Shown here: piece by piece, positions 17,411 through 26,723 of the stretch
How positions within the stretch are numbered: the first letter of the stretch is position 1
How the letters are laid out: each line of letters opens with the position of its first letter
Origin: Nocardia mikamii NBRC 108933
GTDB lineage: Bacteria; Actinomycetota; Actinomycetes; Mycobacteriales; Mycobacteriaceae
Length of the DNA: 64,000 nt
Reading direction: 5' to 3'
Assembly (NCBI RefSeq): GCF_001613505.1
Contig: NZ_BDCM01000025.1
Span: 62,001-126,000 of the forward strand
Position numbers and translations under genes: made by a program
The notes under the pieces: generated by a model
Seen by the model: the letters and a program-made list of their open reading frames with translations, nothing else
Told to the model about the DNA's origin: nothing
The model's database searches: none

Positions 17411-20121
17411 GCTTCGTCGTCAACGGCAAGACGTTCTCCCAGCAGCCACGGCCCGGGCAGTGCCTGCGGACCTTCCTGCGGCACCTGGGGTGGTTCGGGG
17501 TGAAGAAGGGCTGCGACGCCGGCGATTGCGGTGCCTGCACGGTCTGGCTGGACGGTCGTCCCGTGCACAGTTGCATCACACCGGCGTTCCGCGCCGACGA
17601 ACACGAGGTGACGACGATCGAGGGCCTCGGAACGCCCGAGAATCCGCATCCGATGCAGCGGCAGTTCCGCGACGCCCCCGGATTCCAGTGCGGCTTCTGC
17701 ACCGCCGGCATGATCATGACCGCGGCGGCCCTGACCGACGAACAGAAGCAGGACCTGCCACACGCGCTGAAGGGAAACCTCTGCCGCTGCACCGGCTATC
17801 GGGCCGTCGAGGACGCGATCAACGGCGTCTGCGCGATCGAGGTGGCGGAGCCGGGCGCGGTGATCGGCACCAGCGTCGCGGCACCGGCCGCCACCGGCGT
17901 GGTGACCGGCCGCGCCGAGTACACGATGGATACCGCACCCGAGGGCATGCTCCATCTGAAAGTGCTGCACTCCCCCCACGCGCACGCGCGCATCATCTCC
18001 GTCGACAAGTCCGCGGCGCTCGCCGTGCCGGGCGTACAACGCGTCTACACCTGGGAAGACGTGCCGCGCAAGCTGTTCACCACCGCCGTCCACACCGACC
18101 ACCTCGTCGACCCCGACGACACCTACATCCTGGACAACGTCGTGCGTTTCGTCGGCCAGCGGGTCGTCGCGGTCCTCGCCGATTCGATCGCCGCGGCGGA
18201 AGAGGGCTGCCGCCGGGTCGTCGTCGAATACGAGGTGCTGCCCGCGGTGTTCGATCCCGAGCAGGCGATGGGCTTCGGCGCGCCGCAACTGCACGGCTCC
18301 GACGATCCGTTCGTCCACGATCCGGCCCACAACGTCCTCATCGAGCTGCACGGCGAAATCGGCGATACCGCAGCGGGTTTCGCCGAGGCCGACGTCGTTC
18401 ACGAAGGCACGTACTTCTCACCGCGGGTGCAGCATGTGCATCTGGAGACACACGGATCGATCGCCTGGATGGAGGCGGGCCGGCTGCATGTGCGGACCAG
18501 TTCGCAATCTCCGTGGGTCGCCAAGGGCAAACTGGCCCATCTGTTCGACCTGCGCCCCGACCGGATCCGGGTCTTCTGCGAACGCGTCGGCGGTGGTTTC
18601 GGCGGCAAACAGGAGGTGCTCAGCGAAGACCTGGTGGCATTGGCAACCTTGGACACCGGTCGCCCGACCTGCCTCGAATACACCCGTGAGGAGGAGTTCA
18701 CCAGCGCCCCGACCCGCCATCCGATGAAGATCACCGTCAAGCTGGGGGCGCGCGCCGACGGCACCCTGACCGCGATCCACTTCCGCAACGTCTCCAACAC
18801 CGGCGCGTACGGCAACCACGGCGGCGAGACGCTGTTCGCCGGGGGCTCGGCCGTCGCCGCCTACCGCTGCCCCAACAAGAAGTTCGACGGCTACGTGGTC
18901 TACACCAACACCCTGCCCAGTGGCGGCTTGCGCGGTTACGGCATGACCCAGCCGGTCTTCGCGATGGAATCGGCGATGCACGAACTGGCCGTCGCGCTCG
19001 GCATGGACCCGCTGGAATTGCGGCGCCGCAACATCGTTCGCCCGGGCGAGGCGCTGCTGTCGATACACGACGAGGCCGACGACGTCGCCTTCACCGAGGA
19101 CGGGCTGGGCGCGTGTATCGACCGCGTCGACGCCGCACTGCGCGCGCACCCGGACGGGCAGGCGCTGGGCGCGGACTGGTCGATCGGCGTCGGCACCGCC
19201 GCCTCGATACACGAAACCGCACCCCCGACCGAACACATCTCGGTCGGGCTGGCCACACTCGGCGACGACGGAATCTACGAGATCGCCGTGGGCACAGTCG
19301 AATTCGGTGAGGGCACCTCGACCGCGCATGTCCAGATCGCGGCAGCCGAGCTGGGAACCACGCCGGCGCAGATCCGGCTCGTCCAATCCGACACCGACAG
19401 AACCGGTTTCGACACGGGTGCCTTCGCCAGCGCGGGGCTTTTCGTGGCCGGCAACGCCGTCGCGCGATCCGCCGCGGCGTTGCGCGACCGGATCCTGCGC
19501 TTCGTCTCCGACTACACCGGTGTCGCCCTGGAATCGTGTGCCATGGACGACGACGCCGTGCGCTGCGGTGACACCCGCGTCCCACTGGCCGACCTCGCGG
19601 CGGCCGCCCGGAGCCGGGGCGCGCGACTGACCGAATCGCGCAAGGCGTACGGCTCGCCGCGCAGCCTGTCCTGCAACGCACACGGATTCCGGATCGCGGT
19701 CCACCGCGTGACCGGCGAGATCCGGATCCTCTACAGCGTCCAGGCGATCGACGCCGGTGTAGTGATCAACCCGGAACAGGTCCGCGGACAGATCGAAGGT
19801 GGTGTGGTCCAGGGCGTCGGTTTCGTCCTGACCGAACACCATCTGATGACCAACGGCGTCGTCACCAATCCGACGCTGCGCAACTACCGCATCCCCACCT
19901 ACGCCGACGCTCCGCGCACCGAGGTGATCCTCGTCGGCTCGACCGATTCGGCGGGACCGGTGCGAGCCAAGGGCATCGCCGAATCCTGCGTCAATCCCGT
20001 GGCGCCCGCTCTGGCCAACGCGGTGTACGACGCGACCGGTGTCCGCTACCGCGAGCTACCGCTGACGCCCGACCGGATCTTCGCGGCGCTGCGGGCATCC
20101 CGGCTGACCTCGACCGGCTGA
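17407..20121 (+). CDS. Molybdenum hydroxylase, fused 2Fe-2S and molybdopterin subunit (xanthine dehydrogenase family)
   Basis: This protein has 904 residues. The N-terminal part has two 2Fe-2S clusters: C36, C41, C44, C56 of plant type, and C95, C98, C126, C128. From about residue 160 the molybdopterin domain follows, with the family motif RVGGGFGGKQE near residue 395 and a catalytic glutamate in AKGIAESCVNP (E859). The enzyme hydroxylates carbon next to nitrogen in heterocycles such as purines. The fused small and large subunits with a separate FAD subunit are a known actinobacterial arrangement. The nearby deaminase, XdhC and PucR-type regulator favour a purine substrate, but this is inference. 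Confidence 0.9.
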   Translation: MSFVVNGKTFSQQPRPGQCLRTFLRHLGWFGVKKGCDAGDCGACTVWLDGRPVHSCITPAFRADEHEVTTIEGLGTPENPHPMQRQFRDAPGFQCGFCTAGMIMTAAALTDEQKQDLPHALKGNLCRCTGYRAVEDAINGVCAIEVAEPGAVIGTSVAAPAATGVVTGRAEYTMDTAPEGMLHLKVLHSPHAHARIISVDKSAALAVPGVQRVYTWEDVPRKLFTTAVHTDHLVDPDDTYILDNVVRFVGQRVVAVLADSIAAAEEGCRRVVVEYEVLPAVFDPEQAMGFGAPQLHGSDDPFVHDPAHNVLIELHGEIGDTAAGFAEADVVHEGTYFSPRVQHVHLETHGSIAWMEAGRLHVRTSSQSPWVAKGKLAHLFDLRPDRIRVFCERVGGGFGGKQEVLSEDLVALATLDTGRPTCLEYTREEEFTSAPTRHPMKITVKLGARADGTLTAIHFRNVSNTGAYGNHGGETLFAGGSAVAAYRCPNKKFDGYVVYTNTLPSGGLRGYGMTQPVFAMESAMHELAVALGMDPLELRRRNIVRPGEALLSIHDEADDVAFTEDGLGACIDRVDAALRAHPDGQALGADWSIGVGTAASIHETAPPTEHISVGLATLGDDGIYEIAVGTVEFGEGTSTAHVQIAAAELGTTPAQIRLVQSDTDRTGFDTGAFASAGLFVAGNAVARSAAALRDRILRFVSDYTGVALESCAMDDDAVRCGDTRVPLADLAAAARSRGARLTESRKAYGSPRSLSCNAHGFRIAVHRVTGEIRILYSVQAIDAGVVINPEQVRGQIEGGVVQGVGFVLTEHHLMTNGVVTNPTLRNYRIPTYADAPRTEVILVGSTDSAGPVRAKGIAESCVNPVAPALANAVYDATGVRYRELPLTPDRIFAALRASRLTSTG

Positions 20122-20135
20122 GCCGGGAGACCACG

Positions 20136-21104
20136 ATGCCCCGCGAGACGCCGGCCGGACACGCCGCCACCGTCATCATCGGTGAGAAGGTTCGTCCCGG
20201 CTGCGAAGAGGCGTTCTTGGCCTGGCAGCACGGGCTCAACAGCATGGCGGCGCAGTATCCGGGATTCATCGCCGCGGAGATCGACCCACCGGCCCAGCCG
20301 CACGCGCACTGGTCGCTGATCTACCGCTTCGACTCGATTCCGAATCTGCGCGCGTGGATCAACAGCGCCACCCGCCAGGACAGCCTCGCCGAGGGGCGAC
20401 GCTATCTCGACGGCCCGCCCACCCAGCAGATCGTCACCGGCGCGGCCGCACCGCCCGACACCCTCGTCACCGCGGTGGTGACCCATCGAGTCGTTCCCGA
20501 GCAGATCGATGAGTTCCTGGCGTGGCAGGAACGACTTCGCCACGCGGAGAACGGGTTTCCCGGTTTCCGCGGATCGGAGATCTTCCGGCCGATCGAGGGC
20601 GTGCAGGACGAGTGGACGATGCTCTACCGCTACGACAGCGCCGCCGACCTCGACCGCTGGCTGACCTCCAGCGAGCGGCAGCGGCTGCTCGAGGAGGGGA
20701 AACGGTTCAGCGACTTCCGCTTACGCACGATCGACAACTCGTTCGGCAGCTGGTTCGCCTTCGACGAGGACGGTCCCGCACACGCACCGTCGCAGACGAA
20801 GACGTCGATCGCGGTGTGGGTCGGGTTGTATCCGACGGTCGTGCTGCTCTCGCTGGCGCTGGCGCCCGCGGGAATGCCGCTGTGGCTGGGCATGCTGATC
20901 GGAAATCTGTTGTCCAGCTTCGTCATGACGTTCGTGACGATGCCGCGCTATGTGAATCCCTTGCTCCAACGCTGGTTGCAGCCGGCCCCCGGGTCGCCGC
21001 GGAAGGCGATCGAGATCCGCGGCGCGGTGCTCATCACCGCCGTGATGACGTTCTGGACGGTGCTGTTCTGGCTGGTGACCGCCGTGTTCTGGCATCTGCC
21101 GTGA
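20136..21104 (+). CDS. Membrane-anchored protein with two antibiotic-biosynthesis-monooxygenase (ABM) domains
   Basis: This protein has 322 residues. Residues 10-100 and 110-200 each look like an ABM ferredoxin-like fold: the repeats share FLAWQ, the [YF]PGF..[AS]EI pattern and [IL]YR[FY]DS. After them come two membrane helices (about 230-265 and 292-320). Such proteins are usually small cofactor-free oxygenases or heme- or flavin-related accessory proteins, so function is open. GGGAG precedes the ATG and only 14 bases separate it from the catalytic subunit, so it belongs to the operon. A membrane tether could take electrons from the hydroxylase to the respiratory chain; that is speculation. 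Confidence 0.8.
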   Translation: MPRETPAGHAATVIIGEKVRPGCEEAFLAWQHGLNSMAAQYPGFIAAEIDPPAQPHAHWSLIYRFDSIPNLRAWINSATRQDSLAEGRRYLDGPPTQQIVTGAAAPPDTLVTAVVTHRVVPEQIDEFLAWQERLRHAENGFPGFRGSEIFRPIEGVQDEWTMLYRYDSAADLDRWLTSSERQRLLEEGKRFSDFRLRTIDNSFGSWFAFDEDGPAHAPSQTKTSIAVWVGLYPTVVLLSLALAPAGMPLWLGMLIGNLLSSFVMTFVTMPRYVNPLLQRWLQPAPGSPRKAIEIRGAVLITAVMTFWTVLFWLVTAVFWHLP

Positions 21105-21138
21105 CACCGGCCCACAACGAGAAGGAGAAGTGACGACA

Positions 21139-22218
21139 ATGACCGAATCCAACGGCAGCACGGTCCCGGCCTTCATGCGCCCGGTGATCGCCGACGAGCC
21201 GCCCGCCAGCGCCCGCACCGTCGCCGAACAGTCGGTACTGGCGCTGAACGCCGCCATGTTGCAGCTGTACGACACATCGCTGGAGAAATTCAAACAGAAC
21301 ATGCTCGACCAGGTGCCCATCATCCTGGCGCTGTTCACCGGCGCGGGTGGGCAGATGATCCTGTACCGGCCCGGCCGGGAACCGGAAGTCGCACCGCCGG
21401 TGCCGATCGTCTACCAGCTGGCGAAGTCGGTGGGCCACAGCACGATGGCGATCTACGAGATCGTCGCACCGTACATATCCAACGCGTATGCGAATCAGCT
21501 GTGGCGTCCGCCGCTGGAGATGTACCGGGCACAGCACCGCACCGCCTTCGACAACCTCGGCGCGCTGGAGATCTCGGACGAGGACCGCGCGGTGCTGCAC
21601 GAGATCCTGCACCGCAATCTGACCTTCATGGACGAATGCCTCGCCCGGGGCGGTTACAGCTACCACGACGTCGAGAAATACATTCGCGACACCGAACCGT
21701 ATTCGGCCCGGTCGATCGGTATCGGCTCGGGAGCTCAAGTCGGCCACTGGATGTCGGTCCTCGACGAATGGAAGGCGAATCTCGGCGAGGACTGGGAGCG
21801 CGCCTATGCGGTGAGCAACTCGCTGTACGTCGCGCGGCAGAACAACATCCTCTACAGCGTTCTCGTCCAATTCATGGGCACCGAGACGATGGGCGACCGG
21901 TTGCTGCTGGTCGAGACGACGGAATTCGAGACCACGCCCGAGAAGTTGCTCGATGTGCTCGGCCGCATCGTCGCCGACCGCTCGCTGGGCATGGTGTTCT
22001 TCCGCGACTACTACCTGATGGACGTCGAACTGCTCGGTGGCGGCGGGCGCGCGGCCATCGAACGCGAAATGGCCGCGCGGGGAAGGGAACCGGTGCTGCC
22101 GCCCCTGGCGCCGTTCCGTTCCGACGATTGGCCGTGGAAGACCGATCCCGCCAAGGGCACCGGCCCGGCACGGCTGGAGGATGTCGGATGCCCGATCCGC
22201 CCGGAGCCGGTCGGCTGA
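21139..22218 (+). CDS. Unrecognised cytoplasmic protein of the molybdenum hydroxylase operon
   Basis: This 359-residue protein has no recognised domain. It lacks signal peptide, membrane helices and nucleotide-binding motifs. The first 100 residues are rich in helix-forming, aromatic and Met residues (LYDTSLEKFKQNMLDQVP). Histidines and acids recur (HEILHRN, EKYIRDTEPYSARS), which could form a metal site. An AGGAG 11 nt upstream supports ATG 21139 over GTG 21130. Its stop overlaps the deaminase start by one base (TGATG), so it is tightly coupled. It may be a maturation or substrate-channelling factor or an unknown enzyme of the pathway. Confidence 0.75.
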   Translation: MTESNGSTVPAFMRPVIADEPPASARTVAEQSVLALNAAMLQLYDTSLEKFKQNMLDQVPIILALFTGAGGQMILYRPGREPEVAPPVPIVYQLAKSVGHSTMAIYEIVAPYISNAYANQLWRPPLEMYRAQHRTAFDNLGALEISDEDRAVLHEILHRNLTFMDECLARGGYSYHDVEKYIRDTEPYSARSIGIGSGAQVGHWMSVLDEWKANLGEDWERAYAVSNSLYVARQNNILYSVLVQFMGTETMGDRLLLVETTEFETTPEKLLDVLGRIVADRSLGMVFFRDYYLMDVELLGGGGRAAIEREMAARGREPVLPPLAPFRSDDWPWKTDPAKGTGPARLEDVGCPIRPEPVG

Positions 22219-22718
22219 TGCCGGAGGCGACGAGTTCCGCGGATTTCGCCCAGCGTGCCGTCGACATCGCTCGCGACAGTGTCGCCGCGGGCGGGCTGCC
22301 GTTCGGGACCGTGATCGTCAAGGACGGCGCGATTCTCGCCGAGGGCAGCAATTGTGTTGCCAGTACTCATGATCCGACCGATCACGCGGAGATTCACGCC
22401 ATCCGCGAGGCGTGCCGGACATTGGGCACCGAGTATCTGACCGGGTGCACGGTCTACGCGATCGCCCACCCGTGTCCGATGTGCCTGGCGGCGCTGTACC
22501 ACTGCGCGCCCGACGAGGTCGTCTTCCTGGCCACCCGGGAGGATTGCGCGCCGTATATGGCGGGCGGGAGGGACAAGTACTTCGAACCCGCCACCTTCTA
22601 CGCGGAGTTCGCCAAACCCTGGAATGAGCGGCGGCTGCCGATGCGTTATCTGCCGCGTGCCGATGCCGTGGAGGTCTACAAGCTGTTCGAAGAACGGCAT
22701 GGCGGCGCATCGTTGTGA
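22218..22718 (+). CDS. Nucleobase/nucleoside deaminase (guanine-deaminase-like)
   Basis: This 166-residue protein is a zinc cytidine-deaminase-fold enzyme. The motif HAEIHA near residue 57 (zinc His plus catalytic Glu) and PCPMC near residue 86 are intact. The length and the C-terminal EFAKPWNERRLP look more like guanine or other purine-base deaminases than tRNA adenosine deaminase. If it converts guanine to xanthine, the molybdenum enzyme upstream would oxidise the product. Coupled to the preceding gene by TGATG. Confidence 0.85.
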   Translation: MPEATSSADFAQRAVDIARDSVAAGGLPFGTVIVKDGAILAEGSNCVASTHDPTDHAEIHAIREACRTLGTEYLTGCTVYAIAHPCPMCLAALYHCAPDEVVFLATREDCAPYMAGGRDKYFEPATFYAEFAKPWNERRLPMRYLPRADAVEVYKLFEERHGGASL

Positions 22719-22743
22719 CACAACGGTATTCGCGCCGTGTCAC
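22715..22743. terminator. Weak inverted repeat between convergent genes
   Basis: GTGACAC (22715-22721) and its complement GTGTCAC (22737-22743) are extended inward by CGG/CCG with a bulge. It covers the end of the deaminase and of xdhC on opposite strands, so it may end both transcripts. Confidence 0.5.
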
Positions 22744-23855
22744 GGCGTGGGGTCGTGATGGATCCGTCCTCCGAGTTCGGTCAGCGGGTGACCGGCACCG
22801 CCGCGGGTGCGCATGATGATCTCCGCGACGATCGACACCGCCGTTTCCTGTGGGGTACGAGCGCCCAGGTCGAGACCGAGCGGGCTGGCGAGCCGGCACA
22901 AGTCGGTATCGGTGACTCCGGCCGCGCGCAGCCGGCGCAGCCGATCGTCGTGGGTGCGCCGGGATCCCATCGCGCCGATGTAACCGAGTGCCGGGAGCCG
23001 CAATGCCACCCGCAGCAAGGGGACGTCGAATTTCGGGTCGTGGGTGAGGACGCAGACGACGGTCCGGCCGTCGAGGGTATTCCGCTGGGCCTCTGCGCTG
23101 AGGTAGCGATCCGGCCAGTCCACGACGACCTCGTCGGCGGCCGGGAAACGGTCCACGGTCGCGAACCTCGGACGGGCGTCGCAGACCGTCACCCGGTATC
23201 CGAGCAGCGCGCCCTGCTGTGCCAGCGCGGCGGCGAAGTCGATGGCGCCGAAGATCAACAGCCGCGGGCGGGAAGCCAAGGTGTTCACGAAGACGTCCGT
23301 GCCGGCCTCCAACGGCGAGCAGCCGATCAGCTCGGCATGATCGGCCGCGAGCAGTTCGCGGGCCCGCTCGGCCACCGCGGCGTCGGCTCGGGCGGATCCG
23401 AGCGAGCCATGGATCGCATCCGGGGTGACGATCAGCCGCCGGCCCGGCCGCGCACGGTCCGAATCCGCGACGACGGTAGCGATCGCGACCGGGCGGTCCG
23501 CGGCGACCGCGGCGATCACCACCGGCAGGTGGGGGCACGTCTTCCTGGATATCGGCTCGGCGAAGATGTCGATCTCACCGCCACAGGTGAGAGCGGTACC
23601 GAACAGTTCGTCGGTGTCGACCCCGTAGCTGTGCAGCCGGGGCCGTCCGGTCACCGCCACCTCGGCGGCCAGCTCGTAGACGGCCGCGTCCACGCAGCCA
23701 CCGGAGACCGATCCGGCCACGGTGCCGTCGGGAGCCACGACCATCGCCGCGCCCACAGGTCGCGGCGCCGATCCCCGGGTGCGGACCACCGTGGCGACAC
23801 CGGCGGTGCCACCGGATCGCCAGACGGAGGTCAGTGCCGCCAGGATGTCGCGCAC
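22740..23855 (-). CDS. XdhC/CoxI-family molybdenum cofactor maturation protein
   Basis: This 371-residue protein has the XdhC-CoxI N-terminal domain (GSAPRPVGAAM, SGGCVDAA) and a C-terminal Rossmann-like domain (LLIFGAIDFAAALA, and GYIGAMGSRRTH). Such proteins bind the molybdenum cofactor, allow its sulfuration and hand it to xanthine-dehydrogenase-type enzymes. The placement opposite the molybdenum hydroxylase operon fits a dedicated partner. GTG start with GAAGGG upstream. A cysteine in GGCVDA is the expected Moco ligand of the family. Confidence 0.9.
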   Translation of the reverse strand: MRDILAALTSVWRSGGTAGVATVVRTRGSAPRPVGAAMVVAPDGTVAGSVSGGCVDAAVYELAAEVAVTGRPRLHSYGVDTDELFGTALTCGGEIDIFAEPISRKTCPHLPVVIAAVAADRPVAIATVVADSDRARPGRRLIVTPDAIHGSLGSARADAAVAERARELLAADHAELIGCSPLEAGTDVFVNTLASRPRLLIFGAIDFAAALAQQGALLGYRVTVCDARPRFATVDRFPAADEVVVDWPDRYLSAEAQRNTLDGRTVVCVLTHDPKFDVPLLRVALRLPALGYIGAMGSRRTHDDRLRRLRAAGVTDTDLCRLASPLGLDLGARTPQETAVSIVAEIIMRTRGGAGHPLTELGGRIHHDPTP

Positions 23856-23987
23856 TGCCGTACGCGCCCTTCGGTCGTGGCCGCAGCGCTCGCCTGCTGT
23901 AACCGCATCCCTGAATGATGCCCGTCCCCGCAGCCTCGTGCCGCCACAACGCGTCGACGAGCCGCGGCGATCGATGACCGGCGGCGG

Positions 23988-24239
23988 TCAGCTCGTGTGC
24001 CGATTCTCGACGGCAGACGATGCGGGATTCGCCGGTTGCGTGGGCGCCAGCGGAGTCGCGGGCGCCGATGCGGGGTGCGGCGAGCCGGAATCCTCGGAGT
24101 GCATCTCGCTCATTTCGCTTCTGAAGATGCGTAACGAACGGCCGAGGCCGCGGGCGGCGTCGGGCAGGCGCTTGGCGCCGAACAACACCACGACCACCAG
24201 TGCGATGATGAGCCAGTGGGTCGGACTCAACGAACCCAT
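23988..24239 (-). CDS. tatA: Sec-independent protein translocase TatA/TatE-like
   Basis: This 83-residue protein has a short N-terminal membrane helix (HWLIIALVVVVLFG), the FG hinge, then an amphipathic helix (AKRLPDAARGLGRSLRIF) and an acidic/Pro-rich tail. It is the pore-forming component of the twin-arginine translocase, which exports folded proteins. GGAGG is just upstream of ATG 24239. It is a lone gene here with no tatB or tatC, so it may be a second copy. Confidence 0.9.
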   Translation of the reverse strand: MGSLSPTHWLIIALVVVVLFGAKRLPDAARGLGRSLRIFRSEMSEMHSEDSGSPHPASAPATPLAPTQPANPASSAVENRHTS

Positions 24240-24539
24240 CGGAGCCTCCGTTCGTGCGCCGGAGCCGCTCGGACGGTGACCGTCGGCCCGGCGGAATCCA
24301 CCGGCGAGACCATTCGTCCCCGGCGTCGGCATTGGACGAGTTCATGATAACTTGCCACGGCTGCAAAGGAAGTAAATTGCGCTTTCACCTGGCTTGATGA
24401 AGTTTTACAAAGCTACCACAGCATGTGAATGTGCAGTAACATACTCGCCGTTGCCGACGTGGTGGTCACCGGGTCGGCAGCGACAGAGTCGAAGAGCCGG
24501 TCGCGTGTGATGTGCACCGGAACGCAGGTGGAGGTTGCC
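24240..24539. other. Divergent intergenic region upstream of tatA and the PucR-like gene
   Basis: About 300 bases lie between divergent genes. An AT-rich block around 24343-24440 is the likely promoter area for both. No gene or clear operator was recognised. Confidence 0.5.
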
Positions 24540-25661
24540 ATGGGTGTCGAGATTGCCGCGGCCCCTTCGTCCGTCGAGCAGTTGCCCGTCGAGGTGGACG
24601 AGATCACCGGCCGGTGCCACGACGTTCTGGACGAATTGTCCTTCGGCGGAAGCTGTTCGGGCGCGGCCGCGCGATTGACCACCGCCGCGGACCGCTGGGT
24701 CCGGTGCGGGCTGACACTCGAGACCGTTCAGCACACGGTATTCGAGGCATTCCGGCGGCACCTGGGGTCGATGCGAAGTTCCGGCGACGACGTCGACACG
24801 ATCGTGACGTCGGTCGGTCGCGTATTGGACGCCCTGGAAATCGTGACAACCGGTATCGCGGACGCCTATTCGGCGACGGTTCCCGACGCCGCCGAGGACT
24901 ACCGGCCGAGCAGCGACGCGGTGACCTCCGCGTTGCTCGGCGGCCGATCCGCCGCCGCGGCGGCCAGGGAATGCGGAGTGGAACTCGCCGACCGCTACCA
25001 GGTGCTGGCGATGTCGTTCCCGACCGAGTCCGGCGGTGACCGCCCCGGTTGCGACGTTTCGGTCCGGGCGCGACGGACCATGCACCGGGCCCGTGCCGTC
25101 CTGGAACGGATGAACAACGGCGCGGTGCTGTTCCAGTTGTCCCCGAGCGGCGGCACCGTGCTGGTCCCCTATCCGGTCGTCGGTTCCGACCGCTGTCTCG
25201 ATCACGTCGTGCACACGCTGGCCGCGGCCACCCGGACACCGATCACCGCCACGGCGGTCCACGCCACCCGGGCCGCTGTCCCCGCGGCGGCCACCCAAGC
25301 GCACGAGCTGCTCGACACCGTGCACGCATTGCGATGCCGGCCCGGCCTCTACCGCATGCGCGACCTCGCTCTCGAATATCAGCTCACGCGGCCCGGACCG
25401 GCGCTGGAAATCCTCGGCACCCTCCTCGACCCGCTCGACGACCATCCGGAACTGACCGAGACGCTGGTGCGGCACTGCGGTAACGAGCTGAATCGGCAGC
25501 GCACCGCACACGAGATGCGCGTTCACACCAATACGGTCGACTACCGGCTCAAACGCATCGGCCGGCTGATCGGAGTGGACCCGACCTCACCTTCCGGACT
25601 GCTCCAGGTCCGGGCCGCGCTCGTCGCCCGCGCCTATCGCGCGCATATGCCGGCCCACTGA
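24540..25661 (+). CDS. PucR/CdaR-type transcriptional regulator
   Basis: This 373-residue protein ends with the PucR-type helix-turn-helix (HEMRVHTNTVDYRLKRIGRL), preceded by a GGDEF-like/CdaR central region. This family controls purine or polyketide-related catabolism in actinobacteria. GGAGG lies 5 bases before ATG 24540; the longer open frame from 24429 has no such site. It sits 685 bases from xdhC on the opposite strand with tatA between, so it may regulate the molybdenum hydroxylase operon, but the link is not direct. Confidence 0.85.
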   Translation: MGVEIAAAPSSVEQLPVEVDEITGRCHDVLDELSFGGSCSGAAARLTTAADRWVRCGLTLETVQHTVFEAFRRHLGSMRSSGDDVDTIVTSVGRVLDALEIVTTGIADAYSATVPDAAEDYRPSSDAVTSALLGGRSAAAAARECGVELADRYQVLAMSFPTESGGDRPGCDVSVRARRTMHRARAVLERMNNGAVLFQLSPSGGTVLVPYPVVGSDRCLDHVVHTLAAATRTPITATAVHATRAAVPAAATQAHELLDTVHALRCRPGLYRMRDLALEYQLTRPGPALEILGTLLDPLDDHPELTETLVRHCGNELNRQRTAHEMRVHTNTVDYRLKRIGRLIGVDPTSPSGLLQVRAALVARAYRAHMPAH

Positions 25662-25687
25662 CGCACCCGACGACGGCCCCGGCGGAG

Positions 25688-26713
25688 ATGGAGCGTGCAC
25701 CTCCCTCGGGGATGGATCCGACTGGCGGCACGGGTCGTACATACTGGCCACGTCACAGCAGAGGCGACGACGACCGTGCCCACGGCGTCGTCGACGACGA
25801 AAGTGGACAGGTGCGCAGCGGATCGGCAAGCGACGAACTACCGGAAGACGATGGCCCCCTGGGCGGTTCGGCCGACCCGGCACCACCATCGTGGTCCTCG
25901 ATACCGCCCGGCGACCACGGCGTGCGCTTGGTCGTCTGCGATATGGACGGCACCCTGCTCACGAAGGCCGGGACCGTGCCCGACACGTTCTGGCCACTGC
26001 TCGAGGTGATGCGTTCGCGCGAAGTGACCTTCGTGCCGGCCAGCGGGCGGCAGTACGCGACACTCGCCGCACTGTTCGAGCAGGCGGCGGGCGGAATGTC
26101 CTACATCGCCGAGAACGGTTGCCTGATAGTCCATTCCGGCGTCACGGTATCCGCGACCTGCCTCGATGCCGATACCGTGCAACAGGTCGTGCAGGCGGTG
26201 CGGGAAGCGCCCGAAGCCACTGAGCTCGGCTTGGTGGTGTGCGGCCTGGACAGTGCCTATATCGAGCGCACGGATCCGGCGTTCGTCGCCGAGGCGGCGA
26301 AGTACTACGCCCGCCTCGAGCATGTCGACGATCTCACCGCGGTGACCGACAAGGTGCTGAAACTGGCGATCTACGACTTCACCGATGCCGAGCGGACAGC
26401 CGATCACGTTTTCGGATCCCTCGCCGCACGCGAGCAGGTCGTGGTGTCCGGCAAACACTGGATCGACATCATGAGCCGCGATGCGGACAAGGGGCGCGCG
26501 GTGCGGTCGCTGCAGGAGACACTCGGTATCCCACCGGCCCGGACCGCGGTGTTCGGCGATTACCTCAACGACCTCGAGATGCTCGATGCCGCGCGGTGGT
26601 CGTTCGCGATGGCCAACGCTCACCCCGACGTTCGCGCCCGCGCCCGCTACCTCGCACCCGCCGACGACGAGGACGGCGTCGTGACGGTGCTGGCGCGGCT
26701 GTTCGGTTCCTGA
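25688..26713 (+). CDS. HAD-superfamily hydrolase, Cof-type phosphatase
   Basis: The conserved core has the HAD motif DMDGTLL (about residue 85), the type-IIB cap, a lysine (VLKLAI) and the closing motif GDYLNDLEML. It should dephosphorylate a small sugar phosphate or nucleotide. The first 78 residues are Gly/Asp/Pro-rich and unlike the family, so the true start may be later, for example at the GTG at 25922. The ribosome site does not decide this. It is 26 bases after the PucR-type gene. Confidence 0.82.
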   Translation: MERAPPSGMDPTGGTGRTYWPRHSRGDDDRAHGVVDDESGQVRSGSASDELPEDDGPLGGSADPAPPSWSSIPPGDHGVRLVVCDMDGTLLTKAGTVPDTFWPLLEVMRSREVTFVPASGRQYATLAALFEQAAGGMSYIAENGCLIVHSGVTVSATCLDADTVQQVVQAVREAPEATELGLVVCGLDSAYIERTDPAFVAEAAKYYARLEHVDDLTAVTDKVLKLAIYDFTDAERTADHVFGSLAAREQVVVSGKHWIDIMSRDADKGRAVRSLQETLGIPPARTAVFGDYLNDLEMLDAARWSFAMANAHPDVRARARYLAPADDEDGVVTVLARLFGS

Positions 26714-26723
26714 GCACCGAGCG

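Noticed and set aside
17368..19842. Minus-strand frames opposite the molybdenum subunit
   Set aside because: Antisense shadows; the plus-strand protein has all Fe-S and Mo motifs.
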